This document shows positions 8,701-16,271 of a stretch of 33,346 nucleotides of DNA, piece after piece; the stretch's first letter is position 1, and each line of letters starts with the position of its first letter. The stretch is from CAYFUF01 sp964394795. GTDB lineage: Bacteria > Bacillota > Clostridia > Tissierellales > Peptoniphilaceae. The stretch is taken from positions 1 through 33,346 of the forward strand of contig CAYMYX010000014.1 in the NCBI GenBank assembly GCA_964394795.1, written 5' to 3'. The notes below the pieces were generated by a model. The model worked only from the letters and a program-made list of their open reading frames with translations, made no database searches and was not told the DNA's origin. Both the position numbers and the translations under genes were made by a program.

Positions 8701-8792
8701 GGCCTTCTCCTTCGCTCTTTACGTCACTTTCAACTTGCTTGTACTTATACCCTAGGCCATAACCCCCCGTAAAAAACTTTATTTAAATAAAT

Positions 8793-8821
8793 TTGACATC
8801 CCCTTTTTTATTGACTATATT
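8793..8821 (+). promoter_or_regulatory. Sigma-A promoter of the methionine T-box operon
   Basis: TTGACA (8793-8798) and TATATT (8816-8821) are separated by 17 bp, about 20-30 bp before the first leader structure. The -35 box is perfect. Confidence 0.85.
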
Positions 8822-8849
8822 ATTCACATCAATCAATATTAAACCAGTT

Positions 8850-9090
8850 GAAAAGAAGAGTAGCTAGAAGGAAGATTCTACAGAGAGCCCTGGAATGCTG
8901 AGAGGGGCGAGTTGGAGATTTAGCGAACATGGCCTTTGATGGGATAATTCGATAGTAGAATTATACGGGAACTCCCGTTACAGAGTTAGAGCATGATGGT
9001 GCTTGAAGAGGTATATCTTTGGATATGCAATTAAGGTGGTAACGCGGAGAAATTCGTCCTTTTTGTCATAGTGACAGAAGGGCTTTTTTT
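8850..9090 (+). promoter_or_regulatory. T-box riboswitch, probably methionine-specific
   Basis: The leader has the canonical order: GAAGAGTA (8855-8862), the AGAGAG bulge motif (8882-8887), the GCTGAGAGG distal loop (8898-8906), a specifier segment GAAC-ATG-GCC with ATG at 8929-8931, and the T-box AAGGTGGTAACGCGG at 9033-9047. The stem I base can form from ATTCTAC (8875-8881) and GTAGAAT (8955-8961). The transcription terminator is 9056-9090 (GTCC...TGTCA-TAG-TGACA...GGGC and T7). TGGT in the T-box would pair with an ACCA tRNA end, that is discriminator A, which fits tRNA-Met. Uncharged tRNA-Met should stabilise the antiterminator and switch on metNIQ. The ATG specifier reading is an inference supported by the downstream genes. 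Confidence 0.92.
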
Positions 9091-9092
9091 AT

Positions 9093-9126
9093 GGGAGAAA
9101 GCTCAAGGCTTTCTCCCTTTTCTTTT
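9093..9126 (+). terminator. Second terminator-like hairpin between T-box and metN
   Basis: GGGAGAAAGC (9093-9102) and GCTTTCTCCC (9108-9117) form a perfect 10-bp stem with a 5-nt loop, followed by TTTTCTTTT. It lies after the T-box terminator and 15 bp before metN. Confidence 0.7.
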
Positions 9127-9140
9127 ATGAAGGAGTAAAG

Positions 9141-10301
9141 ATGATCGATTTAAGAAATATAACCGTGGATTTTGATACGGTTCGGGCTGTGGATGATGTC
9201 AGCCTGCGGGTGGAGAAGGGAGATGTCTACGGCATCGTCGGTTTCTCCGGTGCGGGAAAGTCAACCTTGGTGCGAACTATCAACCTCCTCCAGCGGCCAA
9301 ATAAGGGCGATGTCATCATCGAAGAACAACCCGAAGTGGAAGGTGACCCCGTCATTAAGCGGAACCTGATGGAGCTGTCCCCGCCCGACCTCCGAAAGGA
9401 ACGAAAAAAGGTAGGTATGATCTTCCAGAGTTTCAACCTCCTCTATAACCGAACGGTCCTAGGGAATGTCCTCTACCCCATCCGAAAGATTGGGCTCAAG
9501 AATAGGTGGGCCATGTTCACCGAAGGCTTCAAGAAGCCCGAGAATAAAAAGTTTTCTGACAAGGTCCTCTACTCCTTCCGCAAAACGAAAGAAATTAAGA
9601 AAGAAAAGTTGGAACGAGCTCGTTGGCTCTTAGACTTAGTCGGTATTTCAGATAAAGAGAAGAACTATCCAAGGCAATTATCCGGCGGCCAGCAACAACG
9701 ATGTGCTATCGCCAGAGCCTTAGCCAGTGATCCCCAGATTCTCCTCTGCGACGAGGCAACCAGCGCACTGGATCCGAAGACCACAAAGCAGATTCTAAGC
9801 CTTCTAAAAGACATCAACGAACGCTTAGGACTAACGATTGTAATCATCACCCACCAGATGGATGTGGTGAAAGAAATCTGCAACAAGTGTGCCATCATGC
9901 AGGACGGCAAGGTCGTCGAAGCGGGAACCAGTTTGGAAATCTTCGCCAATCCTCAAACCGAGGTCGCTCAAGAGTTTGTTGAAACGGCAACCAACACGAG
10001 AGAAACCATCGAGAAAATCCGCACCAACTTGATTCAACTGGATGACGATGAAGTCTTGGCGGAACTTAAATACTTCGGCGAATCCGCAACGGAACCAATG
10101 ATCAGCGAAATCTACACCCGCTGGCAGGTGAAAACCAATATCTTAGCCGGCAGCATTGAACTTATCTCCGACGTCCCCGTCGGTAACCTGGTAGTTGCCT
10201 TCAAGGGCAACTTGGACAAGCTTCCCCAGATTGTCAACTACCTAAAGGAAAAGAACACAAGCTTACGCTTTATTGAAGGAGGTCAGGATGGACTTTTCTA
10301 A
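9141..10301 (+). CDS. metN: Methionine ABC transporter ATP-binding protein MetN
   Basis: The ATPase of the MetNIQ methionine importer. Walker A GFSGAGKST is at 34-42, Q-loop Q96, signature LSGGQ 180-184, Walker B ILLCDEATSA 200-209 and the switch His in IITHQMD near 238. The C-terminal ~80 residues form the NIL (ACT-like) domain through which methionine usually inhibits transport. At 386 residues it is longer than the usual ~340: a lysine-rich insertion of about 35 residues (roughly 117-152, with KNRWAMFTEGFKK) lies between the Q-loop and the signature, and the segment after the Walker A strand is also extended. The ATG has AAGGAG 5 nt upstream. It is the first gene of metN-metI-metQ-amidohydrolase under the T-box. 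Confidence 0.93.
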   Translation: MIDLRNITVDFDTVRAVDDVSLRVEKGDVYGIVGFSGAGKSTLVRTINLLQRPNKGDVIIEEQPEVEGDPVIKRNLMELSPPDLRKERKKVGMIFQSFNLLYNRTVLGNVLYPIRKIGLKNRWAMFTEGFKKPENKKFSDKVLYSFRKTKEIKKEKLERARWLLDLVGISDKEKNYPRQLSGGQQQRCAIARALASDPQILLCDEATSALDPKTTKQILSLLKDINERLGLTIVIITHQMDVVKEICNKCAIMQDGKVVEAGTSLEIFANPQTEVAQEFVETATNTRETIEKIRTNLIQLDDDEVLAELKYFGESATEPMISEIYTRWQVKTNILAGSIELISDVPVGNLVVAFKGNLDKLPQIVNYLKEKNTSLRFIEGGQDGLF

Positions 10302-10983
10302 ATTCATAGGAGGATTGCGAGAATACTTCGCCTACTCCTGGGAAATCCGAGACGACTTTGTCTCCGAAACCTTGGCCACCATCCAGATGACCCTACAATC
10401 CGCCTTCTACGCGGCTATCATCGGTCTTGCCTTAGGCGTGCTCCTCGTTGTCACCTCTAAAGGAGGGATCCTGGAAAACCGTATTGTCAACAGTATCTTA
10501 GATAAGTTGACCAACCTCTTCCGGGCCATCCCCTTCATCATCCTCGTTGCCGTCCTCGCCGACTTTACCAAAGGTTTAGTCGGAACACGAATCGGTAACG
10601 AAGCAGCCATCGTGCCTTTGGCGGTCTCGGCTATCCCCTTCTTTGCCAAGCAAGTGGAGCAAGCCCTAACCTCCATCGACAAGGGAGTCGTTGAAGCAGC
10701 TCAGGCCATGGGCGACAGCCCCCTCGACATCATCTTCTCCGTCTACTTCCGAGAAGGTCTGCCCCAGCTCATCCGAGCAGGATCCATCACCCTCATCAGC
10801 CTCCTAGGTCTAACCACCATGGTCGGCACCATCGGCGGAGGAGGTATCGGTAAGTTAGCCATCAACGTAGGCTACAACCGCTACAAGGACGATGTCACCC
10901 TCATCTCCCTGCTCATCATCCTCATCTTGGTCTATAGTATTCAGGGCATCGCTAACTTCCTGATCCGTAAGACCAGCCACTAA
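10288..10983 (+). CDS. metI: Methionine ABC transporter permease MetI
   Basis: A 231-residue permease with five predicted membrane helices. It contains the coupling-helix region EAAQAMGDSPLDIIFSVYFREGLPQL and the family end block ISLLGLTTMVGTIGGGGIG. The start is taken at the ATG at 10288, which has GGAGG 6 nt upstream, and not at the earlier in-frame TTG. It overlaps the metN stop by 14 bp, indicating translational coupling. It forms the membrane channel of the MetNIQ methionine importer. Confidence 0.93.
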   Translation: MDFSKFIGGLREYFAYSWEIRDDFVSETLATIQMTLQSAFYAAIIGLALGVLLVVTSKGGILENRIVNSILDKLTNLFRAIPFIILVAVLADFTKGLVGTRIGNEAAIVPLAVSAIPFFAKQVEQALTSIDKGVVEAAQAMGDSPLDIIFSVYFREGLPQLIRAGSITLISLLGLTTMVGTIGGGGIGKLAINVGYNRYKDDVTLISLLIILILVYSIQGIANFLIRKTSH

Positions 10984-11040
10984 TCCCGGTGAATTTTGAT
11001 AATTATCAATTCATATAAACAAAAATTAAAGGAGAATATC

Positions 11041-11940
11041 ATGAAGAATTTCAAAAATTTATTGGCACTTTTACTCACTTTGGTCCTCGTATTCACTCTA
11101 GCAGCTTGTGGTGGTGACGACGCGGAAAGTTCCTCAGCTGCAACTAGCGGCAGCGAAACCGGCACGGAATCATCCGACGTAAGCACCGAGAAGCTAGAAG
11201 TCATCAAGGTAGGCGTCGTTGGTGAAAATAACGAACCATGGAAAGATGTCGCTGCTCGCTTCGAAGAAGGCGAAGGCATCAAAGTAGAAATCATCAGCTT
11301 TACCGACTACAACCAACCTAACGAAGCTCTTGCTTCCGGTGACCTTGACCTAAACTCCTTCCAACACAAGATTTTCTTGGATAACTTCAACACCGAAACC
11401 GGCAACAACCTTGTTCCTATCGGTGATACCGTCCTCGCACCAATCGGCCTTTACTCTAACCAAATTACCGATGTCAGCGAAATTAAAGAAGGCGACCGTA
11501 TCGCGATTCCCGATGACGTCACTAACTATGCAAGGTCCCTCTTCCTCCTTCAAACCGCTGGTTTGATCGAAGTTGAAGGTAATCCTGGTGAACCGATCAC
11601 CCTGGACAATGTCACTGCTAACCCATTGAACTTGGAAATCATCCCAATGAATGCCAACCAAACAGCCAGAAGCTTAGATGATGTTGTGGCCTCTGCGATC
11701 AACTCGGGTATGGCCGTTGACGCGGGCTTCTACCCTGCTGAAGATTCCTTCTTCTTAGAGCCTGTCGACGACAACTCTACACCATACGTCAACATCATCG
11801 TTTCCCGCGAGGAAGATACAGAGAACGAATGGTACCTCAAGCTCGTCAAGGAATACTACCAAACTGATGAAACTGCAGCAGTTATCGATGAGTCCTCAAA
11901 GGGTTCACAAATCACCGCATGGGACGGCTTAGACCAATAG
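11041..11940 (+). CDS. metQ: Methionine-binding lipoprotein MetQ (NlpA family)
   Basis: A 299-residue substrate-binding lipoprotein. The signal peptide ends in lipobox TLAAC (Cys23), followed by a ~35-residue Ser/Thr/Asp-rich spacer and then the NlpA fold: VIKVGVVGENNEPWKD, FTDYNQPNEALASGDLDLNSFQHKIFL, IGLYSNQITDVSEIKEGDRIAIPDDVTNYARSL (in part) and AVIDESSKGSQITAWD. The start is placed at 11041 because AAAGGAG precedes it and the upstream in-frame codons do not form a signal peptide. It delivers methionine to MetI/MetN at the outer face of the membrane. It is third in the T-box operon, 57 bp after metI. Confidence 0.93.
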   Translation: MKNFKNLLALLLTLVLVFTLAACGGDDAESSSAATSGSETGTESSDVSTEKLEVIKVGVVGENNEPWKDVAARFEEGEGIKVEIISFTDYNQPNEALASGDLDLNSFQHKIFLDNFNTETGNNLVPIGDTVLAPIGLYSNQITDVSEIKEGDRIAIPDDVTNYARSLFLLQTAGLIEVEGNPGEPITLDNVTANPLNLEIIPMNANQTARSLDDVVASAINSGMAVDAGFYPAEDSFFLEPVDDNSTPYVNIIVSREEDTENEWYLKLVKEYYQTDETAAVIDESSKGSQITAWDGLDQ

Positions 11941-11973
11941 GTCTAGCCTCACACAAAGAAGAAAGAAGGAAGC

Positions 11974-13146
11974 ATGACCATTAAATATGATGCTGATGTC
12001 CTCGCCGTTGAGGACTCCATAATAGAAACCAGGAGACACTTCCATGCCCATCCTGAAGCTTCTCTGAAGGAATATGAGACAGCGAAGTACATCCGTAACG
12101 CCCTCGATAAACTAGGTGTTGACTATGTCACCGTTGGCGAAACCGGCACCCTAGCCACGATCAAAGGAGCCAAGCCGGGCAAGACTATACTCCTCCGAGG
12201 AGATATCGACGCCCTCGAACTTCAAGACACCAAAACCGTCCCCTATGCCTCCAAGAATGAAGGTCTCTGCCACGCCTGCGGCCACGACGCTCACGGCTCT
12301 GCCCTCCTCGGCGCGTTAAGAGTCCTCAACGGCCGCAAAGACAACCTCGCTGGCACCATCAAGTTTGCCTTCCAACAGGCTGAAGAGATCGGCGCAGGCG
12401 CCCGCATCTTTGTCGCGGACGGCCTCCTTGAAGACGTTGATTATGCCTTTGGTCTCCACGTCGCTTCCCATAAGCCTTCCGGAACCATCGACATCACCCC
12501 TGGACCAAAGACAGCCTCAACCGACAATTGGACGATCACAGTGAAGGGCTATTCGGGACACGCTTCCCGTCCCAACGAAGCCAACGATGCCGCACTAGCC
12601 AGCGCGTCCATCCTTGTTGAACTCCAAGCATTGATTTCCAGACAGAAGGACCCCCTCCACCCCGCGGTCATCTCCGTCGGTTCCATTAATTCCGGAACAA
12701 GAAGAAATGTCGTCGCGAGCTCGGGTGAACTCCAAGGCACCCTTCGATGCCTGAATCAAGAAACGAGAGAAGACCTCTTGGCAAGGATCGAGAAGGTTGC
12801 TAAGTTAGTTGCCGAAGTCCACGGCTGTACAGCCGAATTCGAGAACTACAACGCTGCGGAAATTACCTTGAACGACGATCAGGCCACAGCGTACGCCCAA
12901 GAAGTCCTTACCCCCCTCTTTGGTCAAGACAAAGTCATCACCAACTCCACACCTGGTTTAGGTGGCGAAGACTTCGCCGACTTCTCCCAAGTCGTCCCCT
13001 CTTGCTTCATGTGGGTAGGCACCCAAAGTGGTCCCGAGAACTCGGCCCCTCACCACCACGGTGATTTTGATATCGACGAAAGTCAGCTGAAGACCATGGT
13101 TCAGGTGTTGATTGACTTGGCGGTTAATAGCGATAAACTTCCTTAA
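11974..13146 (+). CDS. M20-family amidohydrolase (HipO/AbgB-like), methionine-operon linked
   Basis: A 390-residue M20D metallohydrolase. Metal-site motifs are HACGHDAH (about 99-106), QAEEIGAGAR with the catalytic Glu pair, a His in FGLHVA and the late GGEDFADF. The dimerisation lid is the middle part from about 185 to 295 (VKGYSGHASRPNEANDA). Relatives remove acyl groups from N-acyl amino acids. Being 33 bp behind metQ in a methionine T-box operon, it may release methionine or another sulfur amino acid from an N-acyl form taken up by the cell; that substrate is inferred from context alone. The start follows GAAAGAAGGA. A weak hairpin terminator follows. Confidence 0.9.
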   Translation: MTIKYDADVLAVEDSIIETRRHFHAHPEASLKEYETAKYIRNALDKLGVDYVTVGETGTLATIKGAKPGKTILLRGDIDALELQDTKTVPYASKNEGLCHACGHDAHGSALLGALRVLNGRKDNLAGTIKFAFQQAEEIGAGARIFVADGLLEDVDYAFGLHVASHKPSGTIDITPGPKTASTDNWTITVKGYSGHASRPNEANDAALASASILVELQALISRQKDPLHPAVISVGSINSGTRRNVVASSGELQGTLRCLNQETREDLLARIEKVAKLVAEVHGCTAEFENYNAAEITLNDDQATAYAQEVLTPLFGQDKVITNSTPGLGGEDFADFSQVVPSCFMWVGTQSGPENSAPHHHGDFDIDESQLKTMVQVLIDLAVNSDKLP

Positions 13147-13176
13147 TAATTATTTTTGCATTAAGCTCTGATAAGA

Positions 13177-13199
13177 CGCCCCGTCTTTCAGGGCTTTTT
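13177..13199 (+). terminator. Probable terminator of the met operon
   Basis: GCCC...GGGC with a partly paired inner part is followed by TTTTT, 31 bp after the amidohydrolase stop. The stem is short, so confidence is moderate. Confidence 0.55.
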
Positions 13200-13226
13200 C
13201 TCTGTAATTTTGATGAATAGGTAAAC

Positions 13227-13248
13227 AAGGCCTGCCTTAGGGTATAAT
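13227..13248 (+). promoter_or_regulatory. -10 box and small palindrome upstream of rubrerythrin
   Basis: TATAAT is at 13243-13248, 46 bp before the start codon. A perfect inverted repeat AAGGC-CT-GCCTT lies at 13227-13238, just upstream of the -10. There is no convincing -35 and the palindrome does not match a PerR or Fur box, so the regulator is unknown. Confidence 0.5.
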
Positions 13249-13293
13249 AGATATAGACATTTATTGGTCAAGGTTTAATATAAGGAGGATTAT

Positions 13294-13881
13294 ATGAAAT
13301 CACTTAAAGGTACTAAGACAGCGCAAAACTTAATGATCTCTTTTGCTGGAGAATCTCAGGCAAATATGAGATATACATACGCGGCTAGTCAGGCAAAGAA
13401 GGATGGCTTCGTCCAGATTCAAAATATCTTTGAAGAAACTGCTCGTAACGAGAAGGAGCACGCTAAGCGCTTCTTCAAGTTCCTTCGGGAAGACTTTGAG
13501 CCTGAAGAAGTAATCCGAGTTGAGTGGGACTACCCCGTAGTCTATGCCGGCACGGAAGAAAATCTACAAGGAGCCGTCAATGGTGAGCACGAGGAGGCTT
13601 GTGACATGTATCCTAGCTTCGCCGATATCGCTGATCAGGAGGGCTTCCCTGAGATTGCTACCGTCTGGCGTGAGATTGCCGAAGTAGAAGAAGCTCACGA
13701 AACTCGCTTCCAAAAGTTATTGGACAACGTCAGAAACAACAGAGTTTTCCACCGTGACGAGGTCGTCCGTTGGAAGTGTAACAACTGTGGTTACATTCAC
13801 GAAGGAACTGATGCTCCGGATTGCTGCCCAGCATGTGACCACCCCATCGACCACTTTGAGATTTTTGTAGAGACCTATTAG
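13294..13881 (+). CDS. rbr: Rubrerythrin
   Basis: A 195-residue two-domain peroxidase of the oxidative-stress response. The N-terminal four-helix ferritin-like domain carries the diiron ligands: E20 in SFAGESQANMRY, E53 and H56 in RNEKEHAKRF, Glu in NGEHEEACDMYPSFADIA, and E130 with H135 in EIAEVEEAHE. The C-terminal rubredoxin-like iron site uses C162/C165 (CNNCGY) and C178/C181 (CPAC). It reduces hydrogen peroxide with electrons from NADH through a rubredoxin or flavoprotein; its partner is not encoded here. The start has AAGGAGG at a good distance. It stands alone between the met operon and a repeat element. It suggests an anaerobic or microaerophilic lifestyle. Confidence 0.95.
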   Translation: MKSLKGTKTAQNLMISFAGESQANMRYTYAASQAKKDGFVQIQNIFEETARNEKEHAKRFFKFLREDFEPEEVIRVEWDYPVVYAGTEENLQGAVNGEHEEACDMYPSFADIADQEGFPEIATVWREIAEVEEAHETRFQKLLDNVRNNRVFHRDEVVRWKCNNCGYIHEGTDAPDCCPACDHPIDHFEIFVETY

Positions 13882-13886
13882 GATAC

Positions 13887-13922
13887 GGAAAAAGCGGCTT
13901 GCATACGCAAGTCGCTTTTTTT
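13887..13922 (+). terminator. Intrinsic terminator of rubrerythrin
   Basis: AAAAAGCGGCTTGC and GCAAGTCGCTTTTT pair around an ATAC loop and end in a run of T. The T-run passes directly into the head of repeat copy 3. Confidence 0.9.
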
Positions 13923-14360
13923 GTTTGTAGTTTTGGGGTCAGGTGGATGGCCCACGTGGTTTTGGGTTGGAACTCCCCAGGGGGAAATGTTTGTATGGCC
14001 TGATATAAAACATAAATTGATATTTCAAAAAAATGACTTATAAAATTCGGAAGGCGATAAAACATTTTTGAGAAATTTGAAAAAATGGTTTAAGTAATTT
14101 GTTGAAAAAGACGGAAAAGATTAATAATCTGTAACAATTTTACTGAAAGTCAGGAAAACAGTAAAACATAAATCGATAGTTTGAAAAAATGTATTATTGT
14201 CCCCGAAAAAATGTAAAACATAAATCGATGTTTTGAAAATATGATTTATAAGTCGTTTGGAAGGCGTGGGCTGTCTTGATAACTATTGCATTGCTGGAGG
14301 TTATCACCCCCCAAGAAACGGGCTGCATCAGAATGACTAAAATTCTGACACAGTCCCTAT
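13915..14360 (+). repeat. Dispersed intergenic repeat, copy 3
   Basis: The head core is at 13923-13957, followed by the same ~80 bp as copy 2 (TTTTGGGTTGGAACT, GGGGGAAATGTTTGTATGG). The body holds several degenerate ~52-bp units, four beginning with (A/G)TAAAACAT near 14004, 14058, 14162 and 14212. The tail segment CTATTGCATTG and GGTTATCACCC matches copy 2. It ends in an imperfect hairpin (14320-14334 with 14342-14357) that corresponds to the perfect 16-bp hairpin of copy 2. It lies between the convergent ends of rubrerythrin and fetB, and its hairpin begins 20 bp past the fetB stop. No coding potential beyond chance is visible. Confidence 0.8.
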
Positions 14361-14376
14361 TCATTTGCATACTAAT

Positions 14377-15186
14377 TTACTTCCCATTCCTAAAATCAAT
14401 CAACTGACTCTCCTTATTGAAGAAGGTCTTCACCCCTTGGAAGATGACAACCGTGGAACTGATGACGACGGAACAGAGGATGGCCATCATGATGGCTGTC
14501 TGGTAACTCACGGCTGTGATGGGCAGGGAACCGCCCAGAATTTGACCGGTCATCATACCCGGCAAGAAGACGATGCCGATGCCCAACATGGAATTCACGG
14601 TTGGGGTAACGGCGTTATTGAAGGCTCGGTGGATGACCAACTTGGAGGCTTGCCGTGGTGTGGCGCCCAGTATCAGTTTTTCTTGGACCGTGGCTTGGTT
14701 GGTTTCCATTCCTTCTACCAAGGCGTTTAATCCTAAGTTGACGCCAGTCATCGAGTTGCCGATGAGCATACCGCCGACGGGGATGAAGGCGGTGGGGTCA
14801 TACCAAGGCTCTGCCCTGAGGACGAAAAAGGTAAAGAAGAACACGGTGAAGGTGGTTCCAAGGAAGATGCCTAGGGCAATCACCTGTATCAATTCCTTAT
14901 GTAAGCCATTTTTATATTTCTTAACAATGGTGTAAACGCAAAAGGCTTCCATGAAGAGGAGGACGGCTAGGCTAAGTAACCAATGGGGGTTTTCGAAGAT
15001 GACCGTTAGGAAGAAGCCCGCAAAGAGGAGCTGGACCGTCATCCGTATGGAGGCGATGATGATGTCCTTTTCGAGCCCTAATTGCTTCCGGTTTATAATC
15101 ACTAAAACGATGAGGACATAAATCGAGGCAATCCCAATCTGAAGGAAGGATTCCTTGGCGGCTGGCGAGTTAAAGAGTTGGTCCAT
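14377..15186 (-). CDS. fetB: FetB-family ABC transporter permease (metal export, UPF0014)
   Basis: A 269-residue membrane protein with about seven hydrophobic helices. UPF0014/FetB signature segments are present: IIASIRMTVQLLFAGFFL, PVGGMLIGNSMTGVNL, the cytoplasmic coupling block LILGATPRQAS, and GIVFLPGMMTGQILGGSLP. With FetA it forms an ABC exporter which in Escherichia coli helps remove iron and protects against peroxide stress; that role here is by homology. The ATG at 15186 has a perfect AAGGAGG and overlaps the fetA stop by 17 bp. It is the last gene of a leftward operon, and the tail hairpin of repeat copy 3 probably ends the transcript. Confidence 0.92.
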   Translation of the reverse strand: MDQLFNSPAAKESFLQIGIASIYVLIVLVIINRKQLGLEKDIIIASIRMTVQLLFAGFFLTVIFENPHWLLSLAVLLFMEAFCVYTIVKKYKNGLHKELIQVIALGIFLGTTFTVFFFTFFVLRAEPWYDPTAFIPVGGMLIGNSMTGVNLGLNALVEGMETNQATVQEKLILGATPRQASKLVIHRAFNNAVTPTVNSMLGIGIVFLPGMMTGQILGGSLPITAVSYQTAIMMAILCSVVISSTVVIFQGVKTFFNKESQLIDFRNGK

Positions 15187-15841
15187 TGCCCACCTCCTTG
15201 TCGATGATATGGCCTTCTTTCATTCGAATAACTTCGTCACCATAGCGGAAGGCTGTATCCTGGCTGTGGGTGATCATGATGACAGACCGGTTGTTGTTTC
15301 TCGCCTCTTCAGTGATGAGGTTCAGGATGAGCTCCCCGTTGACATCATCTAGGGCTGAGGTTGGCTCATCCAAGAGGAAGACCTGACTCTCGCTAAGGAT
15401 CAAACGGACGAGGCCGATTCGTTGTCGCTCGCCGCCGGACAGTTTGTCCACCCGTTGGTCGAGGGGAAAGTTGAGTTGGACCCTTTCCAATAAGTCTTTC
15501 ATTTCGTCATCGGTGGGTGGTGTCTTATCCTGGAGACGGAAGGGATAAATCAGGTTCTCCTTGATAGTCTCCTCAAAGAGGACGGGGTCTTGAGATAGCA
15601 TCCCCACTTCCCGCCGGTGACTTACGGTGTCTAGGGAGGCTAGATCCTTGCCCCTGAAAAAGATTTGGCCGGAGGTCGGTGAAACTAATTTATTCAGCAA
15701 GCGAAAAAGGGTCGATTTTCCCGACCCGCTTGGCCCGATGATTGCAGTTATCGGGCCATGTATCTCTAATTCCGGAATATCCAGAATCTCCAGGTATTTC
15801 ATGTGATCAAAACGAAATAGTGCTTCTTTACTTCTTGTCAT
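15170..15841 (-). CDS. fetA: FetA-family ABC transporter ATP-binding protein
   Basis: A 223-residue ABC ATPase. Walker A GPSGSGKST is at 36-44, Q-loop in GMLSQDPVLFEET, signature LSGGERQRIGL near 133, Walker B VFLLDEPTSALD and switch His in MITHSQD. It partners FetB in the membrane. The ATG at 15841 lies inside the last codons of the 59-residue gene (its stop TAA is at 15828-15830), so translation is probably coupled; no strong ribosome-binding site is seen. The N-terminal 20 residues replace the usual first strand of the ABC fold and look abbreviated, as in other FetA proteins. Confidence 0.9.
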   Translation of the reverse strand: MTRSKEALFRFDHMKYLEILDIPELEIHGPITAIIGPSGSGKSTLFRLLNKLVSPTSGQIFFRGKDLASLDTVSHRREVGMLSQDPVLFEETIKENLIYPFRLQDKTPPTDDEMKDLLERVQLNFPLDQRVDKLSGGERQRIGLVRLILSESQVFLLDEPTSALDDVNGELILNLITEEARNNNRSVIMITHSQDTAFRYGDEVIRMKEGHIIDKEVGNGPTL

Positions 15842-16007
15842 TACGTCTGCCTTCAGTTAAGTACCAAACGATGGCAATGATGATGAAGATGCCTGCGAAG
15901 GTGAAGGAAAATTTGAAGAAGGCTATTATTCCTCGGATGAGCAAGATGATGATGCCAATGATGATGGCCGGTATAGCGGCCAGTAAACAACAGGTTTGGG
16001 CTACCAT
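15828..16007 (-). CDS. Small membrane protein, 59 residues
   Basis: A short reading frame starting ATG at 16007 with AAAGGGGAG 4 nt upstream and ending TAA at 15828, overlapping the fetA start by 14 bp. The protein begins MVAQTCCLLAAIPAII and has two hydrophobic segments (about residues 7-32 and 33-51) with Phe-rich sequence between, then a basic end TEGRRNDKK. Tight coupling to fetA argues that it is translated. It matches no family that I recognise. It could be an accessory subunit of the FetAB exporter or a membrane stress peptide; both are guesses from position. Confidence 0.7.
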   Translation of the reverse strand: MVAQTCCLLAAIPAIIIGIIILLIRGIIAFFKFSFTFAGIFIIIAIVWYLTEGRRNDKK

Positions 16008-16034
16008 TACACTCCCCTTTCTATCTACTATTCT

Positions 16035-16220
16035 CTACTTCAGCTTTTTTGAGTTTGTGGTCGTCGTATTTGCTTCCGGTTCGGTGAGCTTTAACGCTAA
16101 CCCCACCAGGAGAACGCCCAACCCGTAGAGCAGGACAATATCGTTATAGATAGAGAATATGGCAAGGGCAGCACCAATAATGATCATGCCCAGAAACAAA
16201 AACTTGTTTTCTTTTAGCAT
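16035..16220 (-). CDS. Small membrane protein, 61 residues
   Basis: Starts at ATG 16220, chosen over a more upstream Met because AGGAGG lies just before it. It has two hydrophobic helices (about 7-24 and 28-44) and a polar tail EANTTTTNSKKLK. It lies 51 bp after the HerA-like gene and 27 bp before the next small gene, all read leftward, so it appears to be part of one operon with fetAB. I do not recognise the family. The two adjacent small proteins share size and two-helix layout but no clear sequence similarity. Confidence 0.7.
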   Translation of the reverse strand: MLKENKFLFLGMIIIGAALAIFSIYNDIVLLYGLGVLLVGLALKLTEPEANTTTTNSKKLK

Positions 16221-16271
16221 ATCTCCTCCTTTCTTTTTGTGGTTCATTGATATGAGCTTTAGATATATGTT

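Noticed and set aside
8927..8933. T-box specifier read as CAT (His) or GGC (Gly)
   Set aside because: These are shifted readings of the same loop. ATG places a purine after the codon, agrees with the predicted discriminator base A, and fits the metNIQ genes.
14365..14730. 121-residue plus-strand frame
   Set aside because: Antisense of fetB, with His/Asp/Gly-rich sequence typical of a shadow frame; fetB has clear motifs and a good start.
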